A stretch of 34,211 nt of DNA from Candidatus Bipolaricaulota bacterium (GTDB lineage: Bacteria > Bipolaricaulota > Bipolaricaulia > M55B111), in contig JAGXKX010000007.1 of the NCBI GenBank assembly GCA_018335015.1, positions 1 to 34,211 of the forward strand, read 5' to 3'. The translations under genes were made by a program, and so were the position numbers. Under the pieces are notes generated by a model. It ran no database searches. It was not told where the DNA came from and saw only the letters and a program-made list of their open reading frames with translations. This document shows positions 7,644 through 14,479 of this stretch, piece after piece. The stretch's first letter is position 1; each line of letters starts with the position of its first letter.

Positions 7644-8831
7644 TTACCTCCCTTCAATGAGTAGATCGACCAACTCAGCGCCCCTCTTCAAAACCTCGCC
7701 CGACCTAGAAGCTTCTCTTTCGGCAAATTTTCTCCAGGGAGAAACCCCCGATCGGGAAAATTCCCTTATGGCAAACGGGACAGGACCTCTCTCGTGCGTC
7801 TTGGACTCGATCCCCGTGATATGGTCAGTAACGAGCAAAAGCCTCGAGTCCTCCTCGCCGGACAGGTAGTTTACCAGAGGTTCCAATATCCGCTCGTCTA
7901 TCAGCTCTATTGCTTCTATCTTCAACTCCAGATCGCCGGCGTGCGAAGCCTCGTCCGGCGCCTCGACATGGAGGAAGAGGAGCGAGTCATCTTCCAGGTT
8001 TTCCTTTACCGCCCGGACCTTGCCTGCGTAATCCGTATCAATGGAACCAGTCGCCCCTTCAACTTTCACAGGCGACAGACCAGTAAAAGCCCCCAGGCCC
8101 TTAATAAGGTCAACGGCACTCACGACGGCCCCGCTCAATCCGTAACGCTCCTGGAAAGATGGTAAGTCCGGCTTGACCCCCGCACCCCAGAGCCAGATGC
8201 CGTTAAAGGACTTACTTTCCCTTTTCAGTATCTCCTCTGCCCGGTCCTGAATTATTTTCATCCTTTCAGCTCCGGCCCCCTCGGGAAGGAATTCTTCTAC
8301 GGGTTCACCGGTAATGTCGTGAGGAGGTGTGAGGGTAATATCACCGGGGTCAATTTCGTTCCTTCCTTTCTCCCAGACCAAAAGGTTACGGTAACTTACT
8401 CCACTGTAGAACTTGAACCCATTCACTCCTAGCTCTTCATCGAGCAGCTTAACGTATTGTTCGGCTTCTTCCGTGGAGGGGTGACCGCCGCTGTAATCTT
8501 CCATAATTCGTCTGGACCCGCTTTCTCCGAGACTGACGAGATTACACCGGAAAACTACATCATCTTTTCTCACACGAATCCCTCGACCTCTTGCTTCCAG
8601 TGGAGCCCGTCCGGAAAAGTATTTACCCGGGTCCAGGCCCATCAAGCTCATGTTGCCCACTGAACTTCCCGGCGGCATATCAGGCGGTATCGTGTTCACT
8701 ACCCCCAGTTCCCCGGCAGAAGCGACCTCGTCCATGTGCGGTGTATCTGCGGCTTCCAAAGGGGTCATACCGGAAAGTTCCTCAAGAGGATGATCCGCCA
8801 TACCGTCTCCCTGGACAATCACGTACTTCAT
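7644..8831 (-). CDS. Phosphoglycerate-mutase-like (ApgM/COG3635) protein, probable homoserine kinase
   Basis: 395 residues of the alkaline phosphatase superfamily, related to archaeal cofactor-independent phosphoglycerate mutase. Visible metal and nucleophile motifs are VQGDGMADHP (Asp9), PPGSSVGNMSLMGLDP (nucleophile serine region, residues 53-68), HVEAPDEASHAGD, LLVTDHITG and THERGPVPF. A bacterial branch of this family is proposed to replace ThrB as homoserine kinase. Here it lies between thrC and hom with a 4-base ATGA overlap with thrC, and no GHMP-type ThrB is in the operon, so homoserine phosphorylation is the best guess. A glycolytic mutase role cannot be excluded by sequence alone. 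Confidence 0.85.
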   Translation of the reverse strand: MKYVIVQGDGMADHPLEELSGMTPLEAADTPHMDEVASAGELGVVNTIPPDMPPGSSVGNMSLMGLDPGKYFSGRAPLEARGRGIRVRKDDVVFRCNLVSLGESGSRRIMEDYSGGHPSTEEAEQYVKLLDEELGVNGFKFYSGVSYRNLLVWEKGRNEIDPGDITLTPPHDITGEPVEEFLPEGAGAERMKIIQDRAEEILKRESKSFNGIWLWGAGVKPDLPSFQERYGLSGAVVSAVDLIKGLGAFTGLSPVKVEGATGSIDTDYAGKVRAVKENLEDDSLLFLHVEAPDEASHAGDLELKIEAIELIDERILEPLVNYLSGEEDSRLLLVTDHITGIESKTHERGPVPFAIREFSRSGVSPWRKFAEREASRSGEVLKRGAELVDLLIEGR

Positions 8832-9883
8832 ATGTCGGCAACCTCCAGAACTTCATCTACATCAACTCCCACCGTCTTTGGCTCCGGGCTCGAATCGATA
8901 GCTATATCGGGGTCCTTTAGTCCGTGTCCGGTCAGAGTACAGGTTAACACGCTACCCTGATCGAAATATCCGGTGCCGTCCATTTTCAGTAATCCAGCGA
9001 CGGAGGCAGCGGAAGCGGGTTCACAGAAGACCCCCTCCGTGTCAGCTAAGACCCGGTAGGCATCGACCAATTCCTCGTCGGTCGCTTTACCGATCATGCC
9101 TCCGGACTCGTCCCTGGCGTTTTCTGCTTTCTCCCAGCTTGCAGGGTTTCCTATCCTGATAGCCGTGGCCACGGTTTCCGGGTTTTCTACCTTCTCTCCG
9201 TTAACGATCGGTGAAGCACCCGCCGCCTGGAATCCGGTCATACGAGGTAAACGCTCGGTTTCACCCGACTCGTAATACTCTTTGTACCCCTTCCAGTAGG
9301 CAGTTATGTTTCCAGCGTTACCGACGGGTAGAAGGTGGTAATCGGGAGCCCGGCCGAGAAAATCTGATATTTCGAACGACGCTGTTTTCTGGCCTTCTAT
9401 TCTATTTGGATTGAGCGAATTAACGAGGGTAACCGGATAGTTCTCAGAAATTTCGAGCACCAGCTCCAGGGCTTCGTCGAAATTGCCCCTTATTTGGACG
9501 ACTCTGGCACCGTGCATCATTGCCTGGGAAAGCTTTCCGAAAGCGATTTTTCCCTCGGGAATAACAACTATTGCCTCCAATCCCGACCGGGCCGCAAAGG
9601 CCGCTGCCGACGCGGAAGTATTGCCCGTTGAAGCACATATTACGGCTTTCTCGCCCCTTTCAACCGCCTTCGAAACCGCTACCGTCATGCCCCGATCCTT
9701 AAACGAACAGGTGGGGTTTGCTCCTTCGTATTTTAGATAAACTTCTAAATCGTCTTCTAACTTTTCTTCGATACTGTTTGCTCTGATCAAGGGCGTATTA
9801 CCTTCATTTAAACTTACTATATTTTTACGCTTTTCTATCGGTAAATGATCAAAATACCGGTGGAGGACACCTTTCCATTCCAT
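8828..9883 (-). CDS. thrC: Threonine synthase
   Basis: 351 residues from the chosen start. A PLP enzyme of fold type II that converts O-phosphohomoserine to threonine. The PLP lysine is in CSFKDRGM (Lys62), the phosphate-binding loop reads ASTGNTSASAA, and LPVGNAGNITAYWKGY is the second cofactor loop. An ATG at 9904 is also in frame, but AGGAGG lies 6 bases before the ATG at 9883 and the protein from there begins MEWKGVLHRY, the usual ThrC start, so 9883 is preferred. First gene of the operon thrC, kinase-like gene, hom. Confidence 0.94.
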   Translation of the reverse strand: MEWKGVLHRYFDHLPIEKRKNIVSLNEGNTPLIRANSIEEKLEDDLEVYLKYEGANPTCSFKDRGMTVAVSKAVERGEKAVICASTGNTSASAAAFAARSGLEAIVVIPEGKIAFGKLSQAMMHGARVVQIRGNFDEALELVLEISENYPVTLVNSLNPNRIEGQKTASFEISDFLGRAPDYHLLPVGNAGNITAYWKGYKEYYESGETERLPRMTGFQAAGASPIVNGEKVENPETVATAIRIGNPASWEKAENARDESGGMIGKATDEELVDAYRVLADTEGVFCEPASAASVAGLLKMDGTGYFDQGSVLTCTLTGHGLKDPDIAIDSSPEPKTVGVDVDEVLEVADI

Positions 9884-9984
9884 GAACAACCTCCTGAATA
9901 TCAAAAAGACAATTCAGTAGAATAATTAATTGAGAAACTAAACTCTAAAACAAAGTAGAAGAATAATATTTGGTTAGAGAAGTA

Positions 9985-10029
9985 CTATTGGAGGGAAGGA
10001 GTCCCTCCCGTCATGTGAGTAGCCGTCAT
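9985..10029 (-). CDS. Possible threonine-rich leader peptide of the thr operon
   Basis: A 14-codon frame, ATG at 10029 to TAG at 9985, encodes MTATHMTGGTPSLQ, with four threonine codons. It lies about 100 bases upstream of thrC within the presumed leader transcript. The 3' part overlaps a 7-bp hairpin (GGAGGGA/TCCCTCC). Threonine attenuators use such peptides. Against it, there is no ribosome site before the ATG and the hairpin lacks a T tract. Treat as speculative. Confidence 0.2.
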   Translation of the reverse strand: MTATHMTGGTPSLQ

Positions 10030-10142
10030 CAGAATGGCAACAGAAGAGAAGCCGGTCCCGTTAAGTCTGCACGAATCAAAATTTTTTAGACTTAAGTCTT
10101 CTATCATGGACGTTCCCCTTCTTTCTTGCCACTTAGATTTAC

Positions 10143-10174
10143 ATTATAGTATTAAAATAGTTTGACGCTGTCAA
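10143..10174 (-). promoter_or_regulatory. Candidate thr operon promoter with overlapping palindrome
   Basis: On the minus strand TTGACA (10174-10169) and TATAAT (10148-10143) are both perfect sigma-70 hexamers, but they are 20 bases apart rather than 17. The -35 lies inside the palindrome TTGAC-N3-GTCAA (10162-10174), and a perfect CGCACC-AA-GGTGCG hairpin lies just upstream at 10185-10198. A promoter needing an activator, or repressed through these palindromes, would fit. Confidence 0.45.
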
Positions 10175-10284
10175 GTCAATTATCCGCACCAAGGTGCGAA
10201 AGTTATATCAACAGCCGACAGACTCCTTCCCGAGTAAGCTTCGGACCCAGGCACTTACCCAGCGCCTGGTTTACAATCGTAGAT

Positions 10285-10485
10285 CCCAGATCTTTCACCA
10301 ACGGCGGATTTAGCTATCCGGCCTGAATAACTGCTCTCGCTCCTTACCTGGCAACTGATTTATCCTTTTAAAATCCAGTAGTAGAGGAAATCCGTCAGCC
10401 AGGTAAGGAGGGAGAGCTAGTAGTAAAAAAAGGAAGTCAATATTCAAAATTGGTTCGCTTTCATACGATGGTGAAAACACCTTAG
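10285..10485 (+). repeat. Structured ~200-bp repeat element, copy 2
   Basis: A 20-bp stem (10333-10352 with 10398-10417, one mismatch) surrounds the conserved loop starting AACTGATTTATCC and ending GAAATCCGTCA. Outer arms are 48 and 68 bases, the same polarity as copy 1. The terminal repeats have diverged: CCCAGATCTTTCA on the left and GGTGAAAACACCTTAG on the right. Both outer arms closely match copy 4 (for example GCTTTCATACGATGGTGAAAA against GCTTTCATACAATGGTGAAAA), which confirms the boundaries and defines a subfamily distinct from copies 1 and 3. Confidence 0.8.
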
Positions 10486-10574
10486 TAGATATTACTTCGA
10501 GGCCACAGTGCCCAGTCAATGCCGGTGGGTTTTCTCGGCAGGTTATATAACCAGTCCAGGCAAAAATTAAAAAA

Positions 10575-10600
10575 CCCCGTGACCGAGAGGGGTCACGGGG
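10575..10600 (-). terminator. Rho-independent terminator after the BCCT remnant
   Basis: CCCCGTGACC pairs with GGTCACGGGG over at least 10 GC-rich bp, with a short GAGAGG-type loop. On the minus strand it is followed by TTTTTTAATTTTTG. It lies 40 bases past the stop of the truncated BCCT gene, so it is the original terminator of that transporter gene. Confidence 0.88.
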
Positions 10601-10639
10601 CTATCTGCAGATCCGGAGATAGGAACCTATCCCTTTGGT

Positions 10640-11203
10640 CTAACCGCCAACTTCGCCGTCAAGCTCTTTCTCCTTGTACCGCCCCAATCCTCTAAAGGTG
10701 CCAAAGACCAGGACTATCAACAATATCATCAGGGGGAAAGCTGTCGCTATCGAAGCAGTCTGTATTACGTTCAAACTTCCCGTGGCCGCCAGTACCGCTC
10801 CGATTACTCCTAATGCTACCTCCCAGAAGACTCTTATATGCTTGTTCGGTTCTTCTTCGCCGGAGACGCACATACAGAGCGCCATAGCTGCCCCGTTAGC
10901 GCTGGTCAGAAAGAAGCCGCCTATTAAGAAGAGTACCGCTATCGCCAGTATCGGGGTTAATGGCAGATGCCCAATAGTGGCAAACACCGCACTCTCCAGA
11001 CCTTGTTCGCTCAGAGCTCCCGTGATATCGTAGTGGATACCTGCTCCTCCGACAACTCCGTACCAGAGGAAGTTTGCCAGAGTTGGAAGTAGTAGAGTTG
11101 CGGCAATCGTTTCTCTAATAGTCCTTCCCTTGGATATTCGGGCTATAAAGAGAGCAACAAAAGGTGCCCAGGCAATCCACCAGGCCCAGTAAAGACAGTC
11201 CGG
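10640..11203 (-). pseudogene. BCCT-family betaine/carnitine/choline transporter, C-terminal remnant
   Basis: Translation from 11200 to the TAG at 10640 gives the C-terminal portion of a BCCT transporter. It includes the hallmark YWAWWIAWAPFVALFIARIS and KGRTIRE, then several membrane segments and the charged tail RYKEKELDGEVGG. The N-terminal part, roughly 300 or more residues, is absent. Just before YWAWW the reading frame meets a stop, and the expected W-T-V-F-Y-W codons look broken by a one-base deletion at 11193-11203. An ORF caller would offer an internal ATG at 10987, but no real start exists. The break coincides with an inverted repeat at 11199-11267. The intact gene would have imported compatible solutes or quaternary amines, fitting the adjacent methyltransferase. 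Confidence 0.88.
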
Positions 11204-11267
11204 CTAACTGCGTATGTCATAGTTAGGGCGTATTATTGCAAGATTTAGCGATGATTAACTAGCCGGA
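11199..11267. repeat. Short inverted-repeat segment at the BCCT breakpoint
   Basis: TCCGGCTA at 11199-11206 and its perfect complement TAGCCGGA at 11260-11267 bound 69 bases lying between the truncated BCCT gene and the methyltransferase stop. The left arm lies exactly where BCCT homology ends. It may be the scar or end of an element that deleted the 5' part of the transporter gene. Confidence 0.5.
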
Positions 11268-11281
11268 TATACAGGACCGGG

Positions 11282-12700
11282 TTAGGTAGTTCGGTCCATG
11301 TAATCCTGGAGCTTCTCGTCAATCTTGGGGTCCAGCGGTGGAGCCTCGAAGTCGCTCAGTATCGATTCACAGAGCTCGTGTGCCCGTTCGACCGTTGATT
11401 TCGAGGCTTCTTCGGAATCGAAGCCCTTTCTGTTGCTCAGGGCCGGAACCCGAAAGTCCTTCATGTGCTCTATGGTGGACGGTTCCTTTAGATAATGGCC
11501 TGAATGACCGACATTCTGGATCGCTTCTTTGGCTACGGTCTCTTCGTTTACGGCCAGACCCTTCTGGTAGTTATTTACCATGTCCAGAATTTCGTCGTCC
11601 ATGACGAACTTCTCGTAGGACATGGCCATATAGTTTTTGAGTAATCCCGCAGAATGAAGAACAAAGTCCATGCCATGACCCATTGAAGCGTTAAAGGTCA
11701 TCATCGACTCGTACCCTGCCTGACCGTCGGTCATCAGCGAGTCAGTAATGGAACCTCCACCCCTACACGGTACGTCATAATGCCGGGCCAGCTGGGCAGT
11801 TGCTCCGATAAACTTCGCGTATTCGGGGCTTCCCACGGCAAGATCGCCGGTATTCATGTCGACTATGGTTGAGGCGGAGCCGTAAACGACCGGTGTGCCA
11901 GGATTAACCATCTGTGATAGAATGACTCCCGTCAGAACTTCCACGTTCTGCAGGGTAATCGTACCAGCTACGGTTACCGGACCGGTCGAACCAGCCATAA
12001 TAAGAGAAGCAATAACTGTAGGCTGGTTAAATCGTGCGTGCTCCATGAGGGCTTCGAGCATCCTGTTGTCGTAGCCAAGAGGGCTCGTGGTGTTTATCAG
12101 CGTAATTACTATAGGGCGATCGCAGATTATCTCTTCTTCCCCCATAATGATACTGGCCATCTGGATGGCTTCCCTCGCTTTCTTCTTCCCGAGGGCACTC
12201 CCCATCAGAGGCTTGTCCGAATACTTCGCCCCCGCGTACATCATCTTCACGTGTCTTTCTTCGTCGGCCAGATCCGTCGGTTCCACCAGTACCCCGCCAA
12301 GCACATCGAGATTATCGCTGGCGTGAGCAAGTTTGGTGAAATTCTCGTAATCCTCGTAAGTCGCATCTCGGTTGCTACCATCCATGTCCGTGACCCACGG
12401 AGCGCCGTATCCGGGCGCCAGAACTCCGCTGCTTCCCCCGATTTCTACGTTGTTATCAGGATTTCTAGCGTGAAGTGTAAAAGACGAGGGTACCTTATCC
12501 AGGTACTCCTCGACCAGACTCCCCGGTAGAAATACTTTTTCTCCCTCTACCCGGGCGCCGTGGTCCTCAAATACCTCTCTCGCTTCCTCGTTATGGATTT
12601 CAACTCCCGTCTCCTCGAATATTTCCATCGAAGTTTTATGTATCAATTTGATGTCTTCTTCCGAAAGCAGATCCTTTGTTAAAAAATTCTGCTCAATCAT
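11282..12700 (-). CDS. MttB-superfamily methyltransferase, non-pyrrolysine (trimethylamine/betaine type)
   Basis: 472 residues of the MttB superfamily, the corrinoid-dependent methyltransferases that demethylate trimethylamine or, in members without pyrrolysine, betaines such as glycine betaine or related quaternary amines. Family-typical stretches include IHKTSMEIFEETGVEIHNEEA near the N-terminus and CRGGGSITDSLMTDGQAGYE. The frame is uninterrupted, with no in-frame TAG where MttB carries pyrrolysine, so this is the non-Pyl branch. The start has GGGAGGAACA before ATG. No corrinoid protein, reductive activator or second methyltransferase is in the window. The adjacent BCCT remnant suggests a former quaternary-amine uptake and demethylation unit. 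The substrate cannot be determined from sequence. Confidence 0.9.
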   Translation of the reverse strand: MIEQNFLTKDLLSEEDIKLIHKTSMEIFEETGVEIHNEEAREVFEDHGARVEGEKVFLPGSLVEEYLDKVPSSFTLHARNPDNNVEIGGSSGVLAPGYGAPWVTDMDGSNRDATYEDYENFTKLAHASDNLDVLGGVLVEPTDLADEERHVKMMYAGAKYSDKPLMGSALGKKKAREAIQMASIIMGEEEIICDRPIVITLINTTSPLGYDNRMLEALMEHARFNQPTVIASLIMAGSTGPVTVAGTITLQNVEVLTGVILSQMVNPGTPVVYGSASTIVDMNTGDLAVGSPEYAKFIGATAQLARHYDVPCRGGGSITDSLMTDGQAGYESMMTFNASMGHGMDFVLHSAGLLKNYMAMSYEKFVMDDEILDMVNNYQKGLAVNEETVAKEAIQNVGHSGHYLKEPSTIEHMKDFRVPALSNRKGFDSEEASKSTVERAHELCESILSDFEAPPLDPKIDEKLQDYMDRTT

Positions 12701-13002
12701 TGTTCCTCCCTTTTTTTCGATATCTAAACTTCTGGCAAGTAACGGTCTTAATTATTCAATTAAAAACTTCCTAAACTCTGGTTAACCGCAGTTACCAGTT
12801 GCCCTGTAGCTACCTCTTTCTGGCCTTTATAAATGTAATCATATTATAAAAAAAAGCTCTCAGGTTCAATCTTTTCGTCCCCAACCGCGGGTCTCTATCG
12901 GTCCTATCAACTCTGGGCGCCGTTCTCCCCGGATGGCACTAGTTGACTAAATAAGGCTTATTTTTTACACTTATCTACTATTTTGCGATAAAGGGTGAAA
13001 CA
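12701..13002. other. Divergent intergenic region between the methyltransferase gene and metK
   Basis: It contains promoters for both directions and no gene. A minus-strand candidate for the methyltransferase is TTGAAC at 12869-12864 with TATAAT at 12848-12843 (spacer 15, short). I looked for a SAM riboswitch before metK and saw no recognisable SAM-I or SAM-II core. A weak inverted pair (GGCAAGTAAC near 12734; GTTACCAGTTGCC near 12789) may be a heavily decayed trace of the structured repeat, but I do not claim it. Confidence 0.45.
12943..12971 (+). promoter_or_regulatory. Candidate metK promoter
   Basis: TTGACT (12943-12948) and TACACT (12966-12971) are separated by the ideal 17 bases, putting transcription start near 12978, about 25 bases before the metK ATG. 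The leader is therefore too short for a riboswitch, consistent with none being seen. Confidence 0.55.
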
Positions 13003-14187
13003 ATGAAAGGAAGATATTTCACATCTGAATCTGTAACCGAAGGGCATCCTGACAAAGTTGCGGACCGAATCTCCGACGCTGTTCTGGATAGCGTAATCGA
13101 ACAGGATCCTCAGGGAAGAGTTGCCTGCGAAACATTTGTTAGTACGGGGTTGGTCCTGGTCGGAGGAGAAATCACCACGGAAACCTACGTTGACATCCCG
13201 ACCGTGGCCAGAAATACCGTACTCGACGTGGGTTACAATAATAATAAGTACGGGTTCGACGGAGAAGACTGCGCCGTGCTCACCAGCATAGATGAACAGT
13301 CCCCCGATATTTCCCGGGGAGTAAGCAAGGCAAGGGAGGTCCGAGAGGGAAAAGACAAAAAAAACCATTACGACGAACTCGGGGCAGGCGATCAGGGTAT
13401 CGTTTACGGATACGCCTGTAAAGAAACCAGGTCCTACATGCCCCTGCCCATTACACTCGCCCACCGATTGACAAAAAAACTGGCGGAAGCTCGTAAAACG
13501 AACCAAATCACAAGCCTAAGACCCGACGGGAAGTCCCAGGTTACAATCGAGTACGAAGAAAGGGAACCGGTGAGAGCAGATACGGTTATTCTTGCCGCCC
13601 AGCACGATCCCGAACTCGATGAAGAATCCCTCGCACAGAAACTTATAGACAAAGTTATTCAACCGGTAATAGGTCGCTGGCTCGACGAAGACACGGATAT
13701 ATTTGTCAATTCCTCGGGTAAATTCGTAAAAGGGGGGCCGCCGGCAGATACCGGGATGACGGGAAGAAAAATCATAGTGGATACTTACGGAGGATACGGG
13801 AGCCACGGAGGCGGGGCCTATTCTGGCAAGGATCCGACCAAGGTAGACCGCTCCGGCTCCTACATGGCCCGCTACATCGCAAAAAACATCGTAGCGTCGG
13901 AAGTAAGCGAAGAGTGTGAGGTGCAGATTGCCTACACCATCGGCAAGGCGAACCCTCTGGCGGTAACCATAGATACTTTTGGCACGAGCAACCTGCGGGA
14001 CGACAGGATAGTTGAAGCGGTCGAAGACCTATTCGACATGCGGCCCGCGGCGATAATAGATAAGTTTCAGCTAAGGCGACCGATATACACCCCTCTATCC
14101 GCTTACGGACATTTCGGTCGAGAAGACCTGGGTCTTGCCTGGGAAAAGACGGACAGGAAGGAGGAACTCAGGGAAAAGCTACTGTAA
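13003..14187 (+). CDS. metK: S-adenosylmethionine synthetase
   Basis: 394 residues of bacterial MetK type. Makes S-adenosylmethionine from methionine and ATP. Motifs are the ATP site GHPDK (residues 14-18), [12 protein letters not shown], the active-site loop [22 protein letters not shown] and C-terminal HFGRE. The length is normal for the family. The start is supported by AAGGGTG before ATG and by the conserved beginning [13 protein letters not shown]. It stands alone on the plus strand, divergent from the MttB-family gene and convergent with thrS; the convergence zone holds the structured repeat. Confidence 0.97.
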   Translation: MKGRYFTSESVTEGHPDKVADRISDAVLDSVIEQDPQGRVACETFVSTGLVLVGGEITTETYVDIPTVARNTVLDVGYNNNKYGFDGEDCAVLTSIDEQSPDISRGVSKAREVREGKDKKNHYDELGAGDQGIVYGYACKETRSYMPLPITLAHRLTKKLAEARKTNQITSLRPDGKSQVTIEYEEREPVRADTVILAAQHDPELDEESLAQKLIDKVIQPVIGRWLDEDTDIFVNSSGKFVKGGPPADTGMTGRKIIVDTYGGYGSHGGGAYSGKDPTKVDRSGSYMARYIAKNIVASEVSEECEVQIAYTIGKANPLAVTIDTFGTSNLRDDRIVEAVEDLFDMRPAAIIDKFQLRRPIYTPLSAYGHFGREDLGLAWEKTDRKEELREKLL

Positions 14188-14196
14188 TGACACAAC

Positions 14197-14455
14197 TCCC
14201 CCTGCCCTTTACAATAGCAGACTGATTTAACTTTACTCAGTTCTTTCACACTATTAGGGCGAGGGGGTCTCATATTGCGATAACTATATTTTCAGTTCAA
14301 GCCTCATGCCCCTTACCTGGCAACTGATTTAACCTTAAAATCTTACCAGTAGACGAAATCCCGGCAGCCAGGTAAGGGGCATGAGGCACATGAGAACAAA
14401 ATAATTGTGTACAACGTTGCTGAAAGAACTGAGCAGGAAATCCATTGCCCAAGTA
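14197..14455 (+). repeat. Older repeat copy interrupted by copy 3 (two half-cores)
   Basis: Just before copy 3, 14197-14235 reads like a core left half (TGCCCTTTACA, then GACTGATTTAACTTTA). Just after copy 3, 14434-14455 resembles the core right half (GGAAATCCATTGCCCA against GGAAATCCGTCAGCCA in copy 2). The simplest reading is that copy 3 inserted into the loop of an older, decayed copy. The halves are short, so confidence is moderate to low. Confidence 0.4.
14236..14433 (-). repeat. Structured ~200-bp repeat element, copy 3 (arms inverted relative to core)
   Basis: Perfect 13-bp terminal inverted repeats (CTCAGTTCTTTCA, 14236-14248; complement, 14421-14433) surround a perfect 21-bp stem (14301-14321 with 14367-14387). 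The core reads on the plus strand exactly as in copy 1 (AACTGATTTAACCTTAAAA in the loop), but the outer arms are swapped. The left arm (52 bases between terminal repeat and stem) matches the reverse complement of copy 1's right arm (AACTATATTTTCAGTTCAA against CACTATATTTTTTAGTTCAA). The right arm matches copy 1's left arm. It lies between the convergent metK and thrS genes and could act as a two-way terminator. Confidence 0.85.
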
Positions 14456-14479
14456 CACAATTTACCTCTGGGACAATTT

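Larger units (their letters stand above)
9884..10639. other. Long leader and intergenic region upstream of thrC
   Basis: No protein gene is supported beyond a possible 14-codon leader. Going in the minus direction toward thrC it contains the BCCT-remnant terminator, structured repeat copy 2, a small hairpin near 10251-10273 (CCAGGC/GCCTGG), a perfect hairpin at 10185-10198, promoter-like hexamers at 10143-10174 and about 250 bases of probable 5' leader. Confidence 0.5.

Noticed and set aside
9905-10140. T-box or other known riboswitch in the thrC leader
   Set aside because: The only similar stretch (AACGGGACCGGC) lacks the T-box core and would not pair with a tRNA-Thr acceptor end.
10310-10519. 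A 69-codon frame across repeat copy 2
   Set aside because: It spans the hairpin and terminal repeat of a non-coding element.
12720-12815. Inverted pair GGCAAGTAAC / GTTACCAGTTGCC as another repeat copy
   Set aside because: Only short matches to the core, no terminal repeats and no matching arms.
12701-13002. SAM riboswitch upstream of metK
   Set aside because: No SAM-I or SAM-II core motif, and the predicted promoter leaves a leader of only about 25 bases.
12958-13506. A 182-codon minus-strand frame opposite metK
   Set aside because: It is antisense to strongly conserved metK codons and has no resemblance to a protein family.
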